Assembly (NCBI GenBank): GCA_023053545.1
Contig: JAKZAN010000139.1
Span: forward strand, 1 to 64,000
DNA from: Lepidurus packardi
Taxonomy: Eukaryota; Arthropoda; Branchiopoda; Notostraca; Triopsidae
Length of the DNA: 64,000 bases
Reading direction: 5' to 3'
Both the position numbers and the translations under genes were made by a program. The notes beneath the pieces are model-generated. The model was not told the origin of the DNA. It saw nothing but the letters and a program-made list of their open reading frames with translations, and made no database searches. Of the stretch, positions 35,919-47,807 are shown in pieces (within the stretch, counting starts at the first letter, position 1; the number at the start of each line of letters is the position of its first letter).

Positions 35919-38747
35919 CTATTTATCTCTACGAAATTGTAACGGGTCAAACATTTTTGAGCCAAAATGCTCATCTAGTGATTTTTTAAATGTCTGTGTG
36001 GAGGAGAGTTTGATCACTTTTTCTGGTAGGCTATTCCATTCATCTACGATTCGGTTTTGGAAGGTCCAGCGGCCTACATCTTTGAAGAATCGTTCTGTTT
36101 TAAGTTTTAGGATATGGCCACGACAATTGCTTTGGTTGAAGCACAATATTTGTTCGGCGGACACATTTTCATAATAGGCGTGACACAATTTAAACGCTTC
36201 TATCAGGTCACCCCGTAGAAACCTATATGCCAGAGTTGGCAGGTTCAGGGCTTTGAGTCTATCTGTATAGGAGAGGTGACGAAGATTTCCAGGAAATTTG
36301 GTTATTCTCCTTTGAACTTTTTCTAGGGCTTCTAGGTCCCTGTTGAAGAACGGGCGCGTTACACAGTGGCCGTACTCAAGAATAGGTCTAACGAGCGTTT
36401 TATACAGCATGGACAACATTGTTTTATCCACACAGGTGAAGTTTCGTCTAATTAGTCCCGCCACTCTGGTTGCTTTAGCCGCAATGCTCGCATAATGTTG
36501 GTGAAAATTAAGTTTTGTGTCAATCAGGACTCCAAGATCCCGTTCACAGTCGGTCTTGGCAATTACTTCGCCACCCAGGACATAACTACTTGTGACAGAT
36601 TCATTTCCAATCCTCAGTTGGTGACACTTTGGGATGTTCAATTCCATCAGCCATTTCTCCATCCAAAGCTCAATACTTTTAATGTCATCTTGGAGCTTAA
36701 TCATATCCTCCGGGCAGTTAATTACGTTACTAATTTTGGTATCATCCGCGTAAAGAAAGACTGTCGACTCAATTTTGTCTGTTAGGTCATTTATATATAT
36801 GTTAAATAGTAACGGACCCAGAACCGAGCCCTGGGGAACTCCGCTTAGGACATCTATCACTAAGTCACTGACTTCACCTTCAACACAAACTGACTGCGTC
36901 CGATTCGTTAAGAAACTTTTAATCCATTTAGTCAGCGTGGGTGAGGTACTAGGACCGAGACCGTAGTCAACTAATTTTTGAATAAGTCTACCATGGGGTA
37001 CTTTGTCGAACGCCTTTTTAAGGTCCAGATATATAACATCAGTTTGGAGCCCCTTATCCGCATTCTTTTTCCAGTTCTCGACAGCAAGTAAAAGTTGACT
37101 TTCAGCGGAGCGTCCAGGTAAGAATCCGAACTGTTTATCTGATAATACTTTTCTGTGTCTAAATTCGGTCAAAATGTGGTCAGCAATAATTGATTCGAGG
37201 ATTTTGCACGTTACACAAGTTAAACTAATAGGCCTATAATTTGAGGGTAAGTCACGTTTCCCGGATTTAAAGATTGGGGTAACAACAGCACTATTCCATA
37301 TTGTCGGGAGTTGGCCAGAGGAAATGGATTTTCGATAAATGAAAGTAAGCGGTTTGACTAGGACAGCAGCAGCTTCTTTGAGGACTTTAGGGTGTAACAT
37401 GTCCGGGCCAGGGGACTTGGATGTATCCAACCTGTTAAGTTTCTCTAAAACCATTGACGCGCAAATATTGAGTGGGGGAAAAGGATCTTCCGAGACACAA
37501 GAATCAACCTCTGTTATATCTATTTCGCGCGTAAATACAACAGAGAAGTGTCGGTTTAGTACATTTGCCTTTTCAATCGGTTCAGAAACAGTAAGTCTCG
37601 TGGTTTCATCTAGTAATGGAGGTATAATGGTTCCCTTCTTTCTTTTCGCATTGACATGTTTCCAGAAGATTTTGGGATTGTCTTTTAAATTTTTTGCCAG
37701 TAGACTTTCTCTTCTGTTTACTTCCTGTCTGGTGGCTTTGCGCACTTTATTGCGGAAGCGTCGGTAATTTAACTCCAATGAAGAGTCATCTTTGTTTGAT
37801 TTGAAGGCATTCCAGGCATCCCTTTTTTCGGCTATTAATTTCAATGTTTCCCTCGAAACTGCTGCTCTACTACTATGTCGTCTAGGCGGTATGAAGCAAT
37901 ATTCCACAGATTTTACTGTGCGCAGGAACTTGCTGTACAGATCATCCATGGATTCTAAGTCTTGAAATGCTTGATCCCAGTTGACTTTGGAAAGGACTCT
38001 TCTTATCTCCTGGTAGTTGCCTTTATAGTAGTTCGGCCGTTGTATATTCTTCTTTTCCAGTCGGTTAGTTTGCAGGATAAAAGTTATTACAGCATGATCC
38101 GATTTTCCGATTGGCGACTGGACTTCAACATATGTCACAACCTCGGGGTTACTTACAAGTAGAAGATCGAGCAAGCTCGGTTTGTTTGTTCCACGGACTC
38201 GAGTGGGTTCTTCAATTAATTGGTCAAGGAAGTTATTGTTGAAACAATTAAGAAATACGTTTTCAGGATTAATTTGTTGCGAGTGTGTATAACGGTGTTG
38301 CCAATTAGCTTTAGGGAGATTGAAGTCACCCACTATGACTATATTTTGATTTGGGGAAGCTGTCATTTCCGAAATTTCAGCGCAAATCTACTTATCATTT
38401 TCTGCGGTGCTGTAAGGACTTCTATAACACACACCGAAGATCGTATTCATTCCATTTAAATGACTGATTCGTAACCATAACATTTCTTGGGGCACAGATT
38501 CACGTTGGGGTACGGGGTACACTCTTAAATTGTTTTTACTATAACAAATAACGCCACGCCCAAGGTCACTATCCAAATTGATGTCAAGCGTGTTGTATCC
38601 ACTGATTGATAATTCAGCAGCTGTAGGTTTGAGCCTGCAGTTTTTAGGTTTAACCTCCACAATTGCTATAATGTCTGGCTCTTCAGATTGTGCAAGTAGT
38701 CTCGTTTCTTCAATTTTGTTTAAAAGAGAATCAGAGTTAAAGAACAT
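35919..38747 (-). pseudogene. LINE E ORF2: endonuclease-reverse transcriptase with one in-frame TAG
   Basis: Starting at ATG 38747, the first 119 codons hold the N-terminal half of an APE-type endonuclease (PDIIAIVEVKPKN with its likely catalytic glutamate, then GVCYRSP). A TAG at 38388-38390 interrupts it. The same frame then continues, with the next ATG at 38366, through VGDFNLP, SDH, RT motif A DLKKAFD, SGVPQGS, YADD at residue 539 counted from 38366, and the CR1-like C-terminal region to a TAG at 35919. No indel is needed, so the only visible defect is one nonsense codon. The function known for this family is nicking target DNA and copying the element RNA into the nick. As it stands the endonuclease is split. 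Confidence 0.9.
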
Positions 38748-38804
38748 ACATTTTAAATCCCGGTTCTTGGTCTTTAATCTGGAAGGCTTTGCCCTGGAGT
38801 TATG

Positions 38805-40142
38805 TCAATCCTGCTGAGAGATAGGTGCAACTGCGTTAGACGATTTTTCTACACGCTGGTTCGTGGATAAACTAGGATAGTTACCAGCGCCTGAGCGCGC
38901 ATTGTGCGATTTTTGTTCTCTCTCCTTCTTCTCTTTCTGTCTAATAGGGCAACTTGCGTCAAAAGCAAAGTGTTCACCTTTGCAATTCACACATTTTTTG
39001 GTATCCTCCAAGCATTTCCTTGTGTCATGTTTTTGGGCACATTTTCCACAAGTTGGTTCTTTATCTCGGCATACCGCGGCTACGTGGCCGTATGCTTGAC
39101 AGAGAAAGCATTGATGATACTGAGGGGGGTTGTTGTCTTCTACTTTAATTCGCCTATTAAAGGCAAAGAGCATTCCAGCCCGCAGCAGATTTGCCTTCTT
39201 CTCAATGCAGTCGCACGAGACCAATAGAGACCCATAGGCCTTCTTACTGCTGGGATTTAGCCATTTAACTTTTTCTGCATTGAATACGACGTTCAGACTT
39301 GAATTTTTTTCGGACAGATGTTGACAAATTTCTTGGTAATTCTGGTCCCTAGGTAGTTGGTGTACTACTACGCTTAAGTTCAGTTTTCTTGAGATCATTC
39401 TTACCGGGCCAAGTGTGGGTAAGACTACTTTCTTGAGTAACGGTTCCGCTTCAAGCTTTTCATCGTGACTCTTAAAGACGAGTTTGATATTCCCGCTTTG
39501 TGTTTGGTGTGCCAGTACAGGATTTGGGATCTTAGCAGCCCTGAAGTCGTCGTCAATCATTTTAAGTAAACCCATACGGGGAACCTTGCTGGCTCTCTTT
39601 TTAACATCTTCTTGCTGTATAAAGAGCGTTTCCAACTCTCCATCATCATCTTGATTATCCTTGCCTAATTGAGGGGTGGCTGGTGCTTGATTAGGCCAGT
39701 GCCTGGTCACTTGCTCATGAGGAGCTTGAGGACGTTTGGCCAGCTCCTCTCTCAGAAGTCGAATTTCGTCTATCAGAATTGGGACTAATTCCGCTAGGGG
39801 AAGTAAGGTATCGACCTTAGCTTCCAGACAGCTGACTCTTTCTTTTAGACCCTTTTGAAATTCCTGCAATTGAAGAGGTAATGATGGATCTGACTCCGAA
39901 CGTTTTCGCAAAGGTTCACCGCTCGATACGGCCGTTTTTTGCTGGCGACAACTCTTGCAGTTCTTCGCAGCAGGGTGATCTTTTACAAACGTGTTTTGAC
40001 AGGTGATACATCGAACCATGTTGGCCTGGTCTTGCGTTTGGGAACGAACAATTTCTGTAGTTTTGGTAGCCTGTTCATGCGCTTGAGAGCAAACGTTTTC
40101 CATTGTTTTTTTTCGAGTTTGTTCGGGGACCGCCCCCTCCAT
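38805..40142 (-). CDS. LINE E ORF1: gag-like RNA-binding protein with zinc knuckles
   Basis: 445 codons from ATG 40142 to TGA 38805. Near the N terminus are two CxxC pairs (C45/C48 and C62/C65), possibly a small zinc finger. A leucine-rich stretch at about 90-134 looks like a coiled coil for self-association. The C-terminal third has three zinc knuckles: C345-C348-H353-C358, C365-C368-H372-C377 and C384-C387-H391-C398, followed by a very basic tail. This layout is the usual one for ORF1 of the Jockey/CR1 group, which coats element RNA. The ORF1 stop is followed by ORF2 in the same frame: 19 sense codons separate it from the ORF2 ATG. I see no defect in ORF1. Confidence 0.85.
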   Translation of the reverse strand: MEGAVPEQTRKKTMENVCSQAHEQATKTTEIVRSQTQDQANMVRCITCQNTFVKDHPAAKNCKSCRQQKTAVSSGEPLRKRSESDPSLPLQLQEFQKGLKERVSCLEAKVDTLLPLAELVPILIDEIRLLREELAKRPQAPHEQVTRHWPNQAPATPQLGKDNQDDDGELETLFIQQEDVKKRASKVPRMGLLKMIDDDFRAAKIPNPVLAHQTQSGNIKLVFKSHDEKLEAEPLLKKVVLPTLGPVRMISRKLNLSVVVHQLPRDQNYQEICQHLSEKNSSLNVVFNAEKVKWLNPSSKKAYGSLLVSCDCIEKKANLLRAGMLFAFNRRIKVEDNNPPQYHQCFLCQAYGHVAAVCRDKEPTCGKCAQKHDTRKCLEDTKKCVNCKGEHFAFDASCPIRQKEKKEREQKSHNARSGAGNYPSLSTNQRVEKSSNAVAPISQQD

Positions 40143-40399
40143 AGGCAGGCCCCGTCAGCAAAACAACCACAGGCAGACCAGCACTTATGAGAATTGTAAC
40201 AAATTAACCACAGGCAATCCAACACTGTCAGGGATCCAACACTTATGAAAATTATAACAAGAACACTTAACCCAACAGGAGAACTATGTTTTAGAGACTT
40301 TTTCTGACTCGTATCGTACAGAAAAGGCAAAAGTTCGAGAGCACACGGAATCACGTCTGCACGTCTGCACGTCCTTTATTTTAACTCCCTTACACTGAA
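40143..40399 (-). promoter_or_regulatory. LINE E 5' UTR with short tandem repeats
   Basis: About 257 bp before ORF1. Two imperfect copies of a roughly 58-bp unit are visible (cacttatga at 40182 and at 40240, each followed by a variant of aattataacaa). Nearer the 5' end the 8-bp word gtctgcac is repeated (around 40355-40370). LINEs carry internal promoters in this region, and repeated monomers can be promoter units. No specific promoter motif was recognised. Confidence 0.5.
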
Positions 40400-43300
40400 T
40401 TATTGAAATTATACAGAAATTTCATTGAAATTTCGTTGAAATATGCTTCTAATTTTACCTGAAATTTCAAAGAAATTTCCTTGAAATTTGCTTGTAATTT
40501 TACCTGAAATTTGCTTGTAATTTTACCTGAAATTTCCTCGAAATCTTATTGAAATTACTCTGAAATTTCATGGAAATTTCGTTGAAATATGCTTGTAATT
40601 TTACCTCAAATTTCAATGAAATTTCCTTGAAATTTGCTTGTAATTTTACCTGAAATTTCCTCGTAATCTTATTGAAATTACACTGAAACTTCAATGAAAC
40701 TTCCTTGAAATTTGCTTGTAATTTTATCTGAAATTTCCTCGAAATCTTATTGAAATTAAACTGAAAATTTCATTGAAATTTCGTTGAAATATGCTTGTAA
40801 TTTTACCTGAAATTTCAATGAAATTTCATTGAAATTTACTTGTAATTTTATCTTAAATTTCCTAGAAATCTTATTGAAATTACACTGAAATTTCATTGAA
40901 ATTTCGTTGAAATATGCTTGTAATTTTACATGAAATTTCAATGAAATTTCCTTGAAATTTGCTTGTAATTTTACCTGAAATTTCTTCGAAATCTTATTGA
41001 AATTACACAGAAACTTCAATGAAATTTCCTTGAAATTTGCTTGTAATTTTACCTGAAATTTCGTCGAAGTCTTATTGAAATTACACTGAAATTTCATTGA
41101 AATTTCGATGAAATATGCTTGTAATTTTAACTGAAATTTCAATGAAATTTCTTTGAAATTTGCTTGTAATTTTACCTGAAATTTCCTGGAAATCTTTTTG
41201 AAATTACACTGAAATTTCATTGAAATTTCGTTGAAATATGCTTGTAATTTTACCTGAAATTTCAATGAAATTTCCTTGAAATTTGATTGTAATTTTACCT
41301 GAAATTTCAACGAAATTTCCTTGAAATTTGCATGTAATTTTACCTGAAATTTCCTCGAAATCTTATTGAAATTAGACTGAAACTTCAATGAAATTTCCTT
41401 GAAATTTGCTTGTAATTTTATCTGAAATTTCCTCGAAATCTTATTGAAATTACACTGAAATTTCATTGAAATTTCGTTGAAATATGCTTGTAATTTTACC
41501 TCAAATTTCAATGAAATTTCCTTGAAATTTGCTTGTAATTTTACCTGAAATTTCCTCGTAATCTTATTGAAATTACACTGAAACTTCAATGAAATTTCCT
41601 TGAAATTTGCTTGTAATTTTATCTGAAATTTCCTCGAAATCTTATTGAAATTACACTGAAATTTCATTGAAATTTCGTTGAAATATGCTTGTAATTTTAC
41701 CTGAAATTTCAATGAAATTTCATTGAAATTTACTTGTAATTTTATCTTAAATTTCCTCGAAATCTTATTGAAATTACACTGAAATTTCATTGAAATTTCG
41801 ATGAAATATGCTTGTAATTTTAACTGAAATTTCAATGAAATTTCTTTGAAATTTGCTTGTAATTTTACCTGAAATTTCCTGGAAATCTTATTGAAATTAC
41901 ACTGAAATTTCATTGAAATTTCGTTGAAATATGCTTGTAATTTTACCTGAAATTTCAATGAAATTTCCTTGAAATTTGATTGTAATTTTACCTGAAATTT
42001 CCTCGAAATCATATTGAAATTAGACTGAAACTTCAATGAAATTTCCTTGAAATTTGCTTGTAATTTTACCTGAAATTTCCTCGAAATCTTATTGAAATTA
42101 CACTGAAATTTCATTGAAATTTCGTTGAAATATGCTTGTAATTTTACCTCAAATTTCAATGAAATTTCCTTGAAATTTGCTTGTAATTTTACCTGAAATT
42201 TCTTCGAAATCTTATTGAAATTACACTGAAACTTAAATGAAATTTAATTGAAATTTGCTTGTAATTTTATCTGAAATTTCCCCGAAATCTTATTGAAATT
42301 GCACTGAAATTTCATTGAGATTTCGTTGAAATATGCTTGTTATTTTACCTGAAATTTCAATGAAATTTCATTGAAATTTGCTTGTAATTTTATCTGAAAT
42401 TTCCTCGAAATCTTATTGAAATTACACTGAAATTTCATTGAAATTTCGTTGAAATATGCTTGTAATTTTACCTGAAATTTCAATGAAATTTCCTTGAAAT
42501 TTGCTTGTAATTTTACCTGAAATTTCCTCGAAATCTTATTTAAATTACAATGAAATTTCATTGAAATTTCGTTTAAATATGCTTGTAATTTTACCTGAAA
42601 TTTAAAATGAAATTTCCTTGAAATTTGCTTGTAATTTTACCTGAAATTTCTTCGAAATCTTATTGAAATTACACTGAAATTTCATTGAGATTTCGTTGAA
42701 ATATGCTTGTATTTTACCTGAAATTTCAATGAAATTTCATTGAAATTTGCTTGTAATTTTATCTGAAATTTCCTCGAAATCTTATTGAAATTACACTGAA
42801 ATTTCATTGAAATTTCGTTGAAATATGCTTGTAATTTTACCTGAAATTTCAATGAAATTTCCTTGCAATTTGCTTGTAATTTTACCTGAAATTTCCTCGA
42901 AATCTTATTTAAATTACAATGAAATTTCATTGAAATTTCGTTTAAATATGCTTGTAATTTTACCTCAAATTTCAACGAAATTTCCTTGAAATTTGCTTGT
43001 AATTTTACCTGAAATTTCAATGAAATTTCCTTGAAATTTGCTTGTAATTTTACCTGAAATTTCTTCGAAATCTTATTGAAATTACACTGAAATTTCAGTG
43101 AAATTTCGTTGAAATATGCTTGTAATTTTACCTCAAATTTCAATGAAATTTCCTTGAAATTTGCTTGTAATTTTACCTGAAATTTCCTCGAAATCTTATT
43201 GAAATTACACTGAAATTTAAAGGAAATTTCCTTGAAATTTGCTTGTAATTTTACCTGAAATTTCCTCGAAATCTTGTTGAAATTACACTGAAATTTCATT

Positions 43301-43623
43301 GAAATTTCGTTGAAACATGCTTGTAATTTTACCTGAAATTTCATTGAAATTTCGTTGTAACATACTTGTAATTTTACGTGAAATTTCAATGAAATTTCCT
43401 TGAAATTTGCTTGTAATTTTACCTGAAATTTCCTCGAAATCTTATTGAAATTACACTGAAATTTGCATGTAATTTTACCTGAAATTTCCTCGAAATCTTA
43501 TTGAAATTAGACTGAAACTTCAATGAAATTTCCTTGAAATTTGCTTGTAATTTTACCTGAAATTTCCTCGAAATCTTATTGAAATTACACTGAAATTTCA
43601 TTGAAATTTCGTTGAAATATGCT
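40400..43623. repeat. Satellite block 6
   Basis: 3.2 kb of satellite between LINE E and the BEL array. It resembles the left part of block 1 (mixed 45/78-bp blocks) more than the 78-bp-rich spacers. There is no foldback palindrome. Minus-strand ORFs of up to 467 codons are repeat-derived. It stops within the word gaaatatgctt, exactly where the BEL LTR begins. Confidence 0.93.
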
Positions 43624-43968
43624 TGGTCCCTACTTCCCAAGTCCGTAATGATGCCACGCGTTATGACTTGGGTGGACCGGGAATTTCGTACTTGCGTTGA
43701 CACAGTGAATATAATGCACCGTGATGTTATAAAACTTGAGTATATTTTGGATCAATACAAGCAACTAACTCAGCTCCGGCTAACTCTTCGACCAAGAATG
43801 ACCCCCAGACCCTCCAGCAAGAAGAATTTAAAAAGGGTTTAGGCCTAGGAAGGGCCATAGACTCGCTGACCTGAGGTCAGCGTGCACAAAACCGGAATGC
43901 CCTGGTCCTGCCCATCCTAGGCCCTTTTACAAGCATATTTTCCCTTCCGGACTTAGGGTCCGGAAACA
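43624..43968 (-). repeat. BEL LTR (3' LTR of element 1)
   Basis: 345 bp, starting TG and ending CA on either strand. It is the same as the other two LTRs except for one base (cctagg here, cctggg at about 50272). It contains three inverted repeats: cgctgacc/ggtcagcg, ggcctagga/tcctaggcc and ttccggac/gtccggaa. A 15-bp stretch, ttacaagcatatttt, also occurs in the foldback form of the satellite. Confidence 0.93.
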
Positions 43969-44088
43969 TAGCCGGCCCTGTTTTTAATCTGGTTTTAAAA
44001 ACACTGGAATATGAAAACTTAAACAACATAACAAATTTTAAGCAAGTGAATAATCATCTTCTGGATCTTCAGTGGACATCTCAAGGAG

Positions 44089-47000
44089 TCACAATTTTAC
44101 TGCAGGTCGCACGTACTCGCCCAACTTGGTTTTGATCCGCGCTGTTCGGATGATACCGTCTGGGCCAGGATACACTTCAGTTATAACTCCCATTGGCCAA
44201 TATCCTCTTGGGGATTGGTTGTCTATGATTAAAACCATGTCTCCCTTTTGATAGCTACGTTCTCTGGATGTCCACTTCTTTCTTTTAGCCAGATAGGGCA
44301 AGTATTCTTTGAGCCATCTTTTCCAAAAATGGTTTATCATAGCTTGTGCCATTCTCCATTTGCGACGTGAGCTTACTTCAGATGGCTCTATTACATCTGG
44401 GGGCAGTTTGGGATGGGCGTGTCCGAGGAGAAAGTGATTAGGGGTTAGGGGTTCTGCATCAGTTGGATCCACTGACAAGTGTGTTAATGGACGTCCATTT
44501 AACAGGCTTTCGATCTCGACCATTACAGTTTGGAGAACTTCTTCGTTCGTTGTTTGTTTTCCAAAAACTTTCTTTAAGGCGGATTTCGTTGATTTTACTA
44601 AACTTTCCCATGCTCCTCCAAAATGGGGTGCAGCAGGTGGGGAGAAATGCCATTTAACTTTTTTGCTGGCCAACAAACTTGTGATCTTGTCTTGATTTAA
44701 CGCTTCTAACCCCAATCTTAGCTCTCGTTCTCCAGATGTTAAATTTGTTCCGTTGTCGCTGTACATAACTGAGGGAGTTTGGCGACGGCTAACGAATCTT
44801 CTGTAGCACATTAAAAAAGAATCAGTATTCAACGTTCTTGCGATTTCAATATGAACTGCACGTGTGGTCAGGCATGTAAATAGGCAGCCCACCGCTTTTC
44901 GTTGCTACGCTTAACTGCGACAAATAGGGGCCCGAAATAATCCACTCCAGTAAAAGTGAAAGGTGGCTCAAATGGAGTTGTTCTGCTTGTGGGAAGCGAT
45001 GCCATCATTGGTGGTATAGGCTTTGCGGTACGTTGTTTACAGGCAAAGCAGCGATTAATGACTTTGCGTATTGTAGCTCGTCCCTTCAGAACCCAATACT
45101 GACTTCTTATTTCTTGCAACGTGCGTTCTATACTTGAATGGAACAGGCGTTGATGAACTTCTTGCGTTATTAACGTTGTAAGGTGGTGTTCACCGGGTAA
45201 AACAATTGGGTGTCTTGTTTCGTAACTTAGTGTGCTTTGGTCCAATCGTCCTCCAACGTGTAGAATATTCGTCTTGTCCAGAAATGGATCGAGTCCCGTC
45301 AAACGAGAACCTTTCGGTATTGCAGCTTGCTTCTGCAGATTCCGTTGGTCTTCTCCGAAACATTCTTGTTGACAAACTTTAATGCATGTGAGTAATGCAG
45401 ATTCTAATTCGTCTGCGTCGAGCAATAATGAATTTGGTTGCGTTACCTTGCGTGTTGCGTTGACAAAACGGAGAACGTATGCGACGATTCGTTTTAGCTT
45501 GAGTATACTCGAGATTTTTTGTATCAACAAAGACACGGAGGAAGGGGATTGGTTCACAGCTCCTACCCAATTTTCAGAAATAATTTCGGCAGAAGAGTCT
45601 TTCGAAAGGCTTGTTTCCATGAATGAGGGAAATTTAATGGAAAATTTCCACAGGAAGTCTGGACCCTTAATCCATCTGCTTGAACACGTTAAACTTGTTG
45701 TACTGCTGTCTCTCGTACAGTCATCGGCAGGATTTTCTTTCCCTCGAACGTGGTGCCATTGATTTGATTCGGTCCCTTCAAGAATTTCTCCCACACGATT
45801 TGCCACAAATACGTGAAAGCGATACTTCATGGAGTGAAGCCATTGTAGGACGGTCTGCGAATCAGTCCAAAATATTACGTCGCGCAGGGACATTTGGATT
45901 TCGTTACAGCAGGTTTGTGCTAATCTGAGTCCAATAATGGCTCCTTGGAGTTCCAAACGAGGGATGGAAAGAGGTTTGATTGGAGCAACACGGCTTTTGG
46001 CCATTACAAACCGTACGCTTATTGACTTGTCTTCGTAGGTATGACGTAAGTACGCTACAGCTCCATAACCAAGGGAGGATGCGTCGGTGAAGACATGAAG
46101 TTCGGTTTTCATTGGCATGGTTTTGTATCGAAGACATCGATTAATTTTGATATCATTTAAAGCTTGCAACTGGCCGGCCCATTTTTTCCACCGAATTAAA
46201 ATGCTTTCAGGTAAAGGCTCGTCCCAGTTGCACCCAGAGCGCCATATGTCTTGAAGTAATGTTTTGGCAGAAAGCGTGACAGGACTCAAAAACCCTAAGG
46301 GATCGTACATTGAGGCTACGGCACTTAGTATCTTTCTTTTGGTACAAACTTCGACCGGCAGGCTTATATTAAACTTGAAACAATCGATTTCACAATCCCA
46401 TAATAAGCCTAAGGTACGTTCACTTGGAAGGTTTTCGAAGTCCAAATTTATGACGGGATTGCTTCTGTCTTCAACAGGAATAGCATTTAAAACGGCGCGA
46501 GATGATGTGAGCCACTTGGTAAGGCGAAAACCACCGCGCTGAAGTAAATTTCGTAGATCGTTGACAATCTTGATTGCTTCTTGTTCATCACTGACTGAAT
46601 CGAGATAGTTGTCTACATAAAAATTGTTCTTGACTTTGGCACTTACGTTTCCAAACTCGGCTTCGTTATCTTTAGCAGTTTTTTGTAGTGCATATAAACA
46701 AGTCGTTGGTGACAATACCGCTCCAAAAACGTGCACAACCATCTGATACGTAAGAGGGGGTCTTTCAGATCCTGGTTTTCTCCACACGAAGCGAAAGGCT
46801 GACTGGTCATCCCTTTTTACTAGTACCTGATGGTACATCTTCTCGATGTCGGCACTTCATGGAACTGCATTCATTCTGAAACGTAGGAGGACTCCAATTG
46901 CGTTGGTAAGTAAATCGGGTCCTTTGAGTAGTGAGTCGTTCAAGCTTACCTCACCACAGCGTGCCGAAGCGTCGAACACGACTCGAATCTTGTTTGATTT

Positions 47001-47807
47001 TTGCGGGTTAAGGACTGCGTGGTGGGGCAAGTACCATGTCTTTCCGGTTGGCCCTTCTAATTCTTCGGGTAAAAGCTTCCTGGCGTGACCTAACTGGAGA
47101 TATTCTTCAATAACCGCTGAATATTTCGTAGCCAAGTTATGGTCTTTCAATAATTTTCTTTCCAGAGCGAAAAGGCGTTTGAGAGCCAAAGCTCTGTTAT
47201 TTGGAAGGTTGGGCTTGTCTTCTTTCCACATAAGCCCGCTTTCATATCTTCCATTGACGTTTTTCGTTGTTTCGTCCAAGATTTGCAGCGCCCTCTTATC
47301 TTCTTTATTAAGCAGTGGTTCCTTCTTTTGGATACCCATGATGTCAGTTTTCCAAAAGTTTTCAACTAACGACGCGAGTTCTCGATCAGGCTCACTTCGC
47401 AAAAAGTTTACATGACAGATTGCTTCATTATGTGCGGTTGTTGGTAACATTCCCGTCACACACAAGCCGAAAGGCGTTAAAGTTGCTCGAGGGCCTTTGG
47501 TTCCGGGAGGGGGTTTGCGTATGTCAAACTGTTCATGCACTTCTGGTCGATTCATTCCCAACAGTACTGTGACGAGAGACGAATCTGTTGCAGCAATTGG
47601 TAAATCAGCCAGGTATTGCCAGTTCTTTCTTTTTTGCGGCCAATCTATCTTGCGGTAACTGAGGTTCAACGCTGGAACGGTATATGCATTTTCAATAGAG
47701 AATACGGTGTCGTTTTCTATGTTAGCAGCATCGAAACTTACTAAGCGACTGGTGAAATTAGGGTCCCTTCCATGAAATGTCCCAAATCGAATACGTTGCC
47801 AACGGCC
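44089..47807 (-). pseudogene. BEL element 1 pol: RT, RNase H and integrase, broken
   Basis: This continues the gag-protease frame after the TGA at 47808. The RT region starts with the conserved Pao-type segment, then motifs VVFDASA and DIEKMY. Next to the latter a leucine codon has become TGA (46857-46859), which element 2 does not share. Downstream are FYVDN at the usual YxDD position, RNase H (FTDAS, LELQG, WTDSQ), the integrase HHCC zinc region and the first core aspartate (GVDYFG). At 44885-44892 one G of a run is missing, shifting frame before TRAVHIEIA. The other core residues (SDNGT, then WESLVK) and the C-terminal DUF5641-like domain are read in the new frame and end at 44089. This copy cannot make an intact polyprotein. 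Confidence 0.9.

Larger units (their letters stand above)
35875..40399 (-). mobile_element. LINE copy E, near full-length CR1/Jockey-group element
   Basis: About 4.5 kb on the minus strand: 5' UTR (40143-40399), ORF1 (38805-40142), ORF2 (35919-38747), a very short 3' UTR with the 16-bp palindrome, and an AT-only tail. It is the only copy here with ORF1 and the first part of the endonuclease. Its 3' flank is the same satellite as that of copies A-D, so those copies appear to be internal-deletion relatives of this locus and not separate insertions. Confidence 0.92.

Noticed and set aside
38902-40190. Plus-strand ORFs over LINE ORF1
   Set aside because: They are shadows of the zinc-knuckle ORF on the other strand.
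35870-40404. Firm target-site duplication for LINE E
   Set aside because: ttatt on both sides is only five bases in AT-rich repeats and could be satellite sequence.
43624-43968. A defined TATA box and polyadenylation signal in the LTR
   Set aside because: TATA-like words exist (for example tataaaact), but in this AT-rich sequence I cannot single out a functional one.
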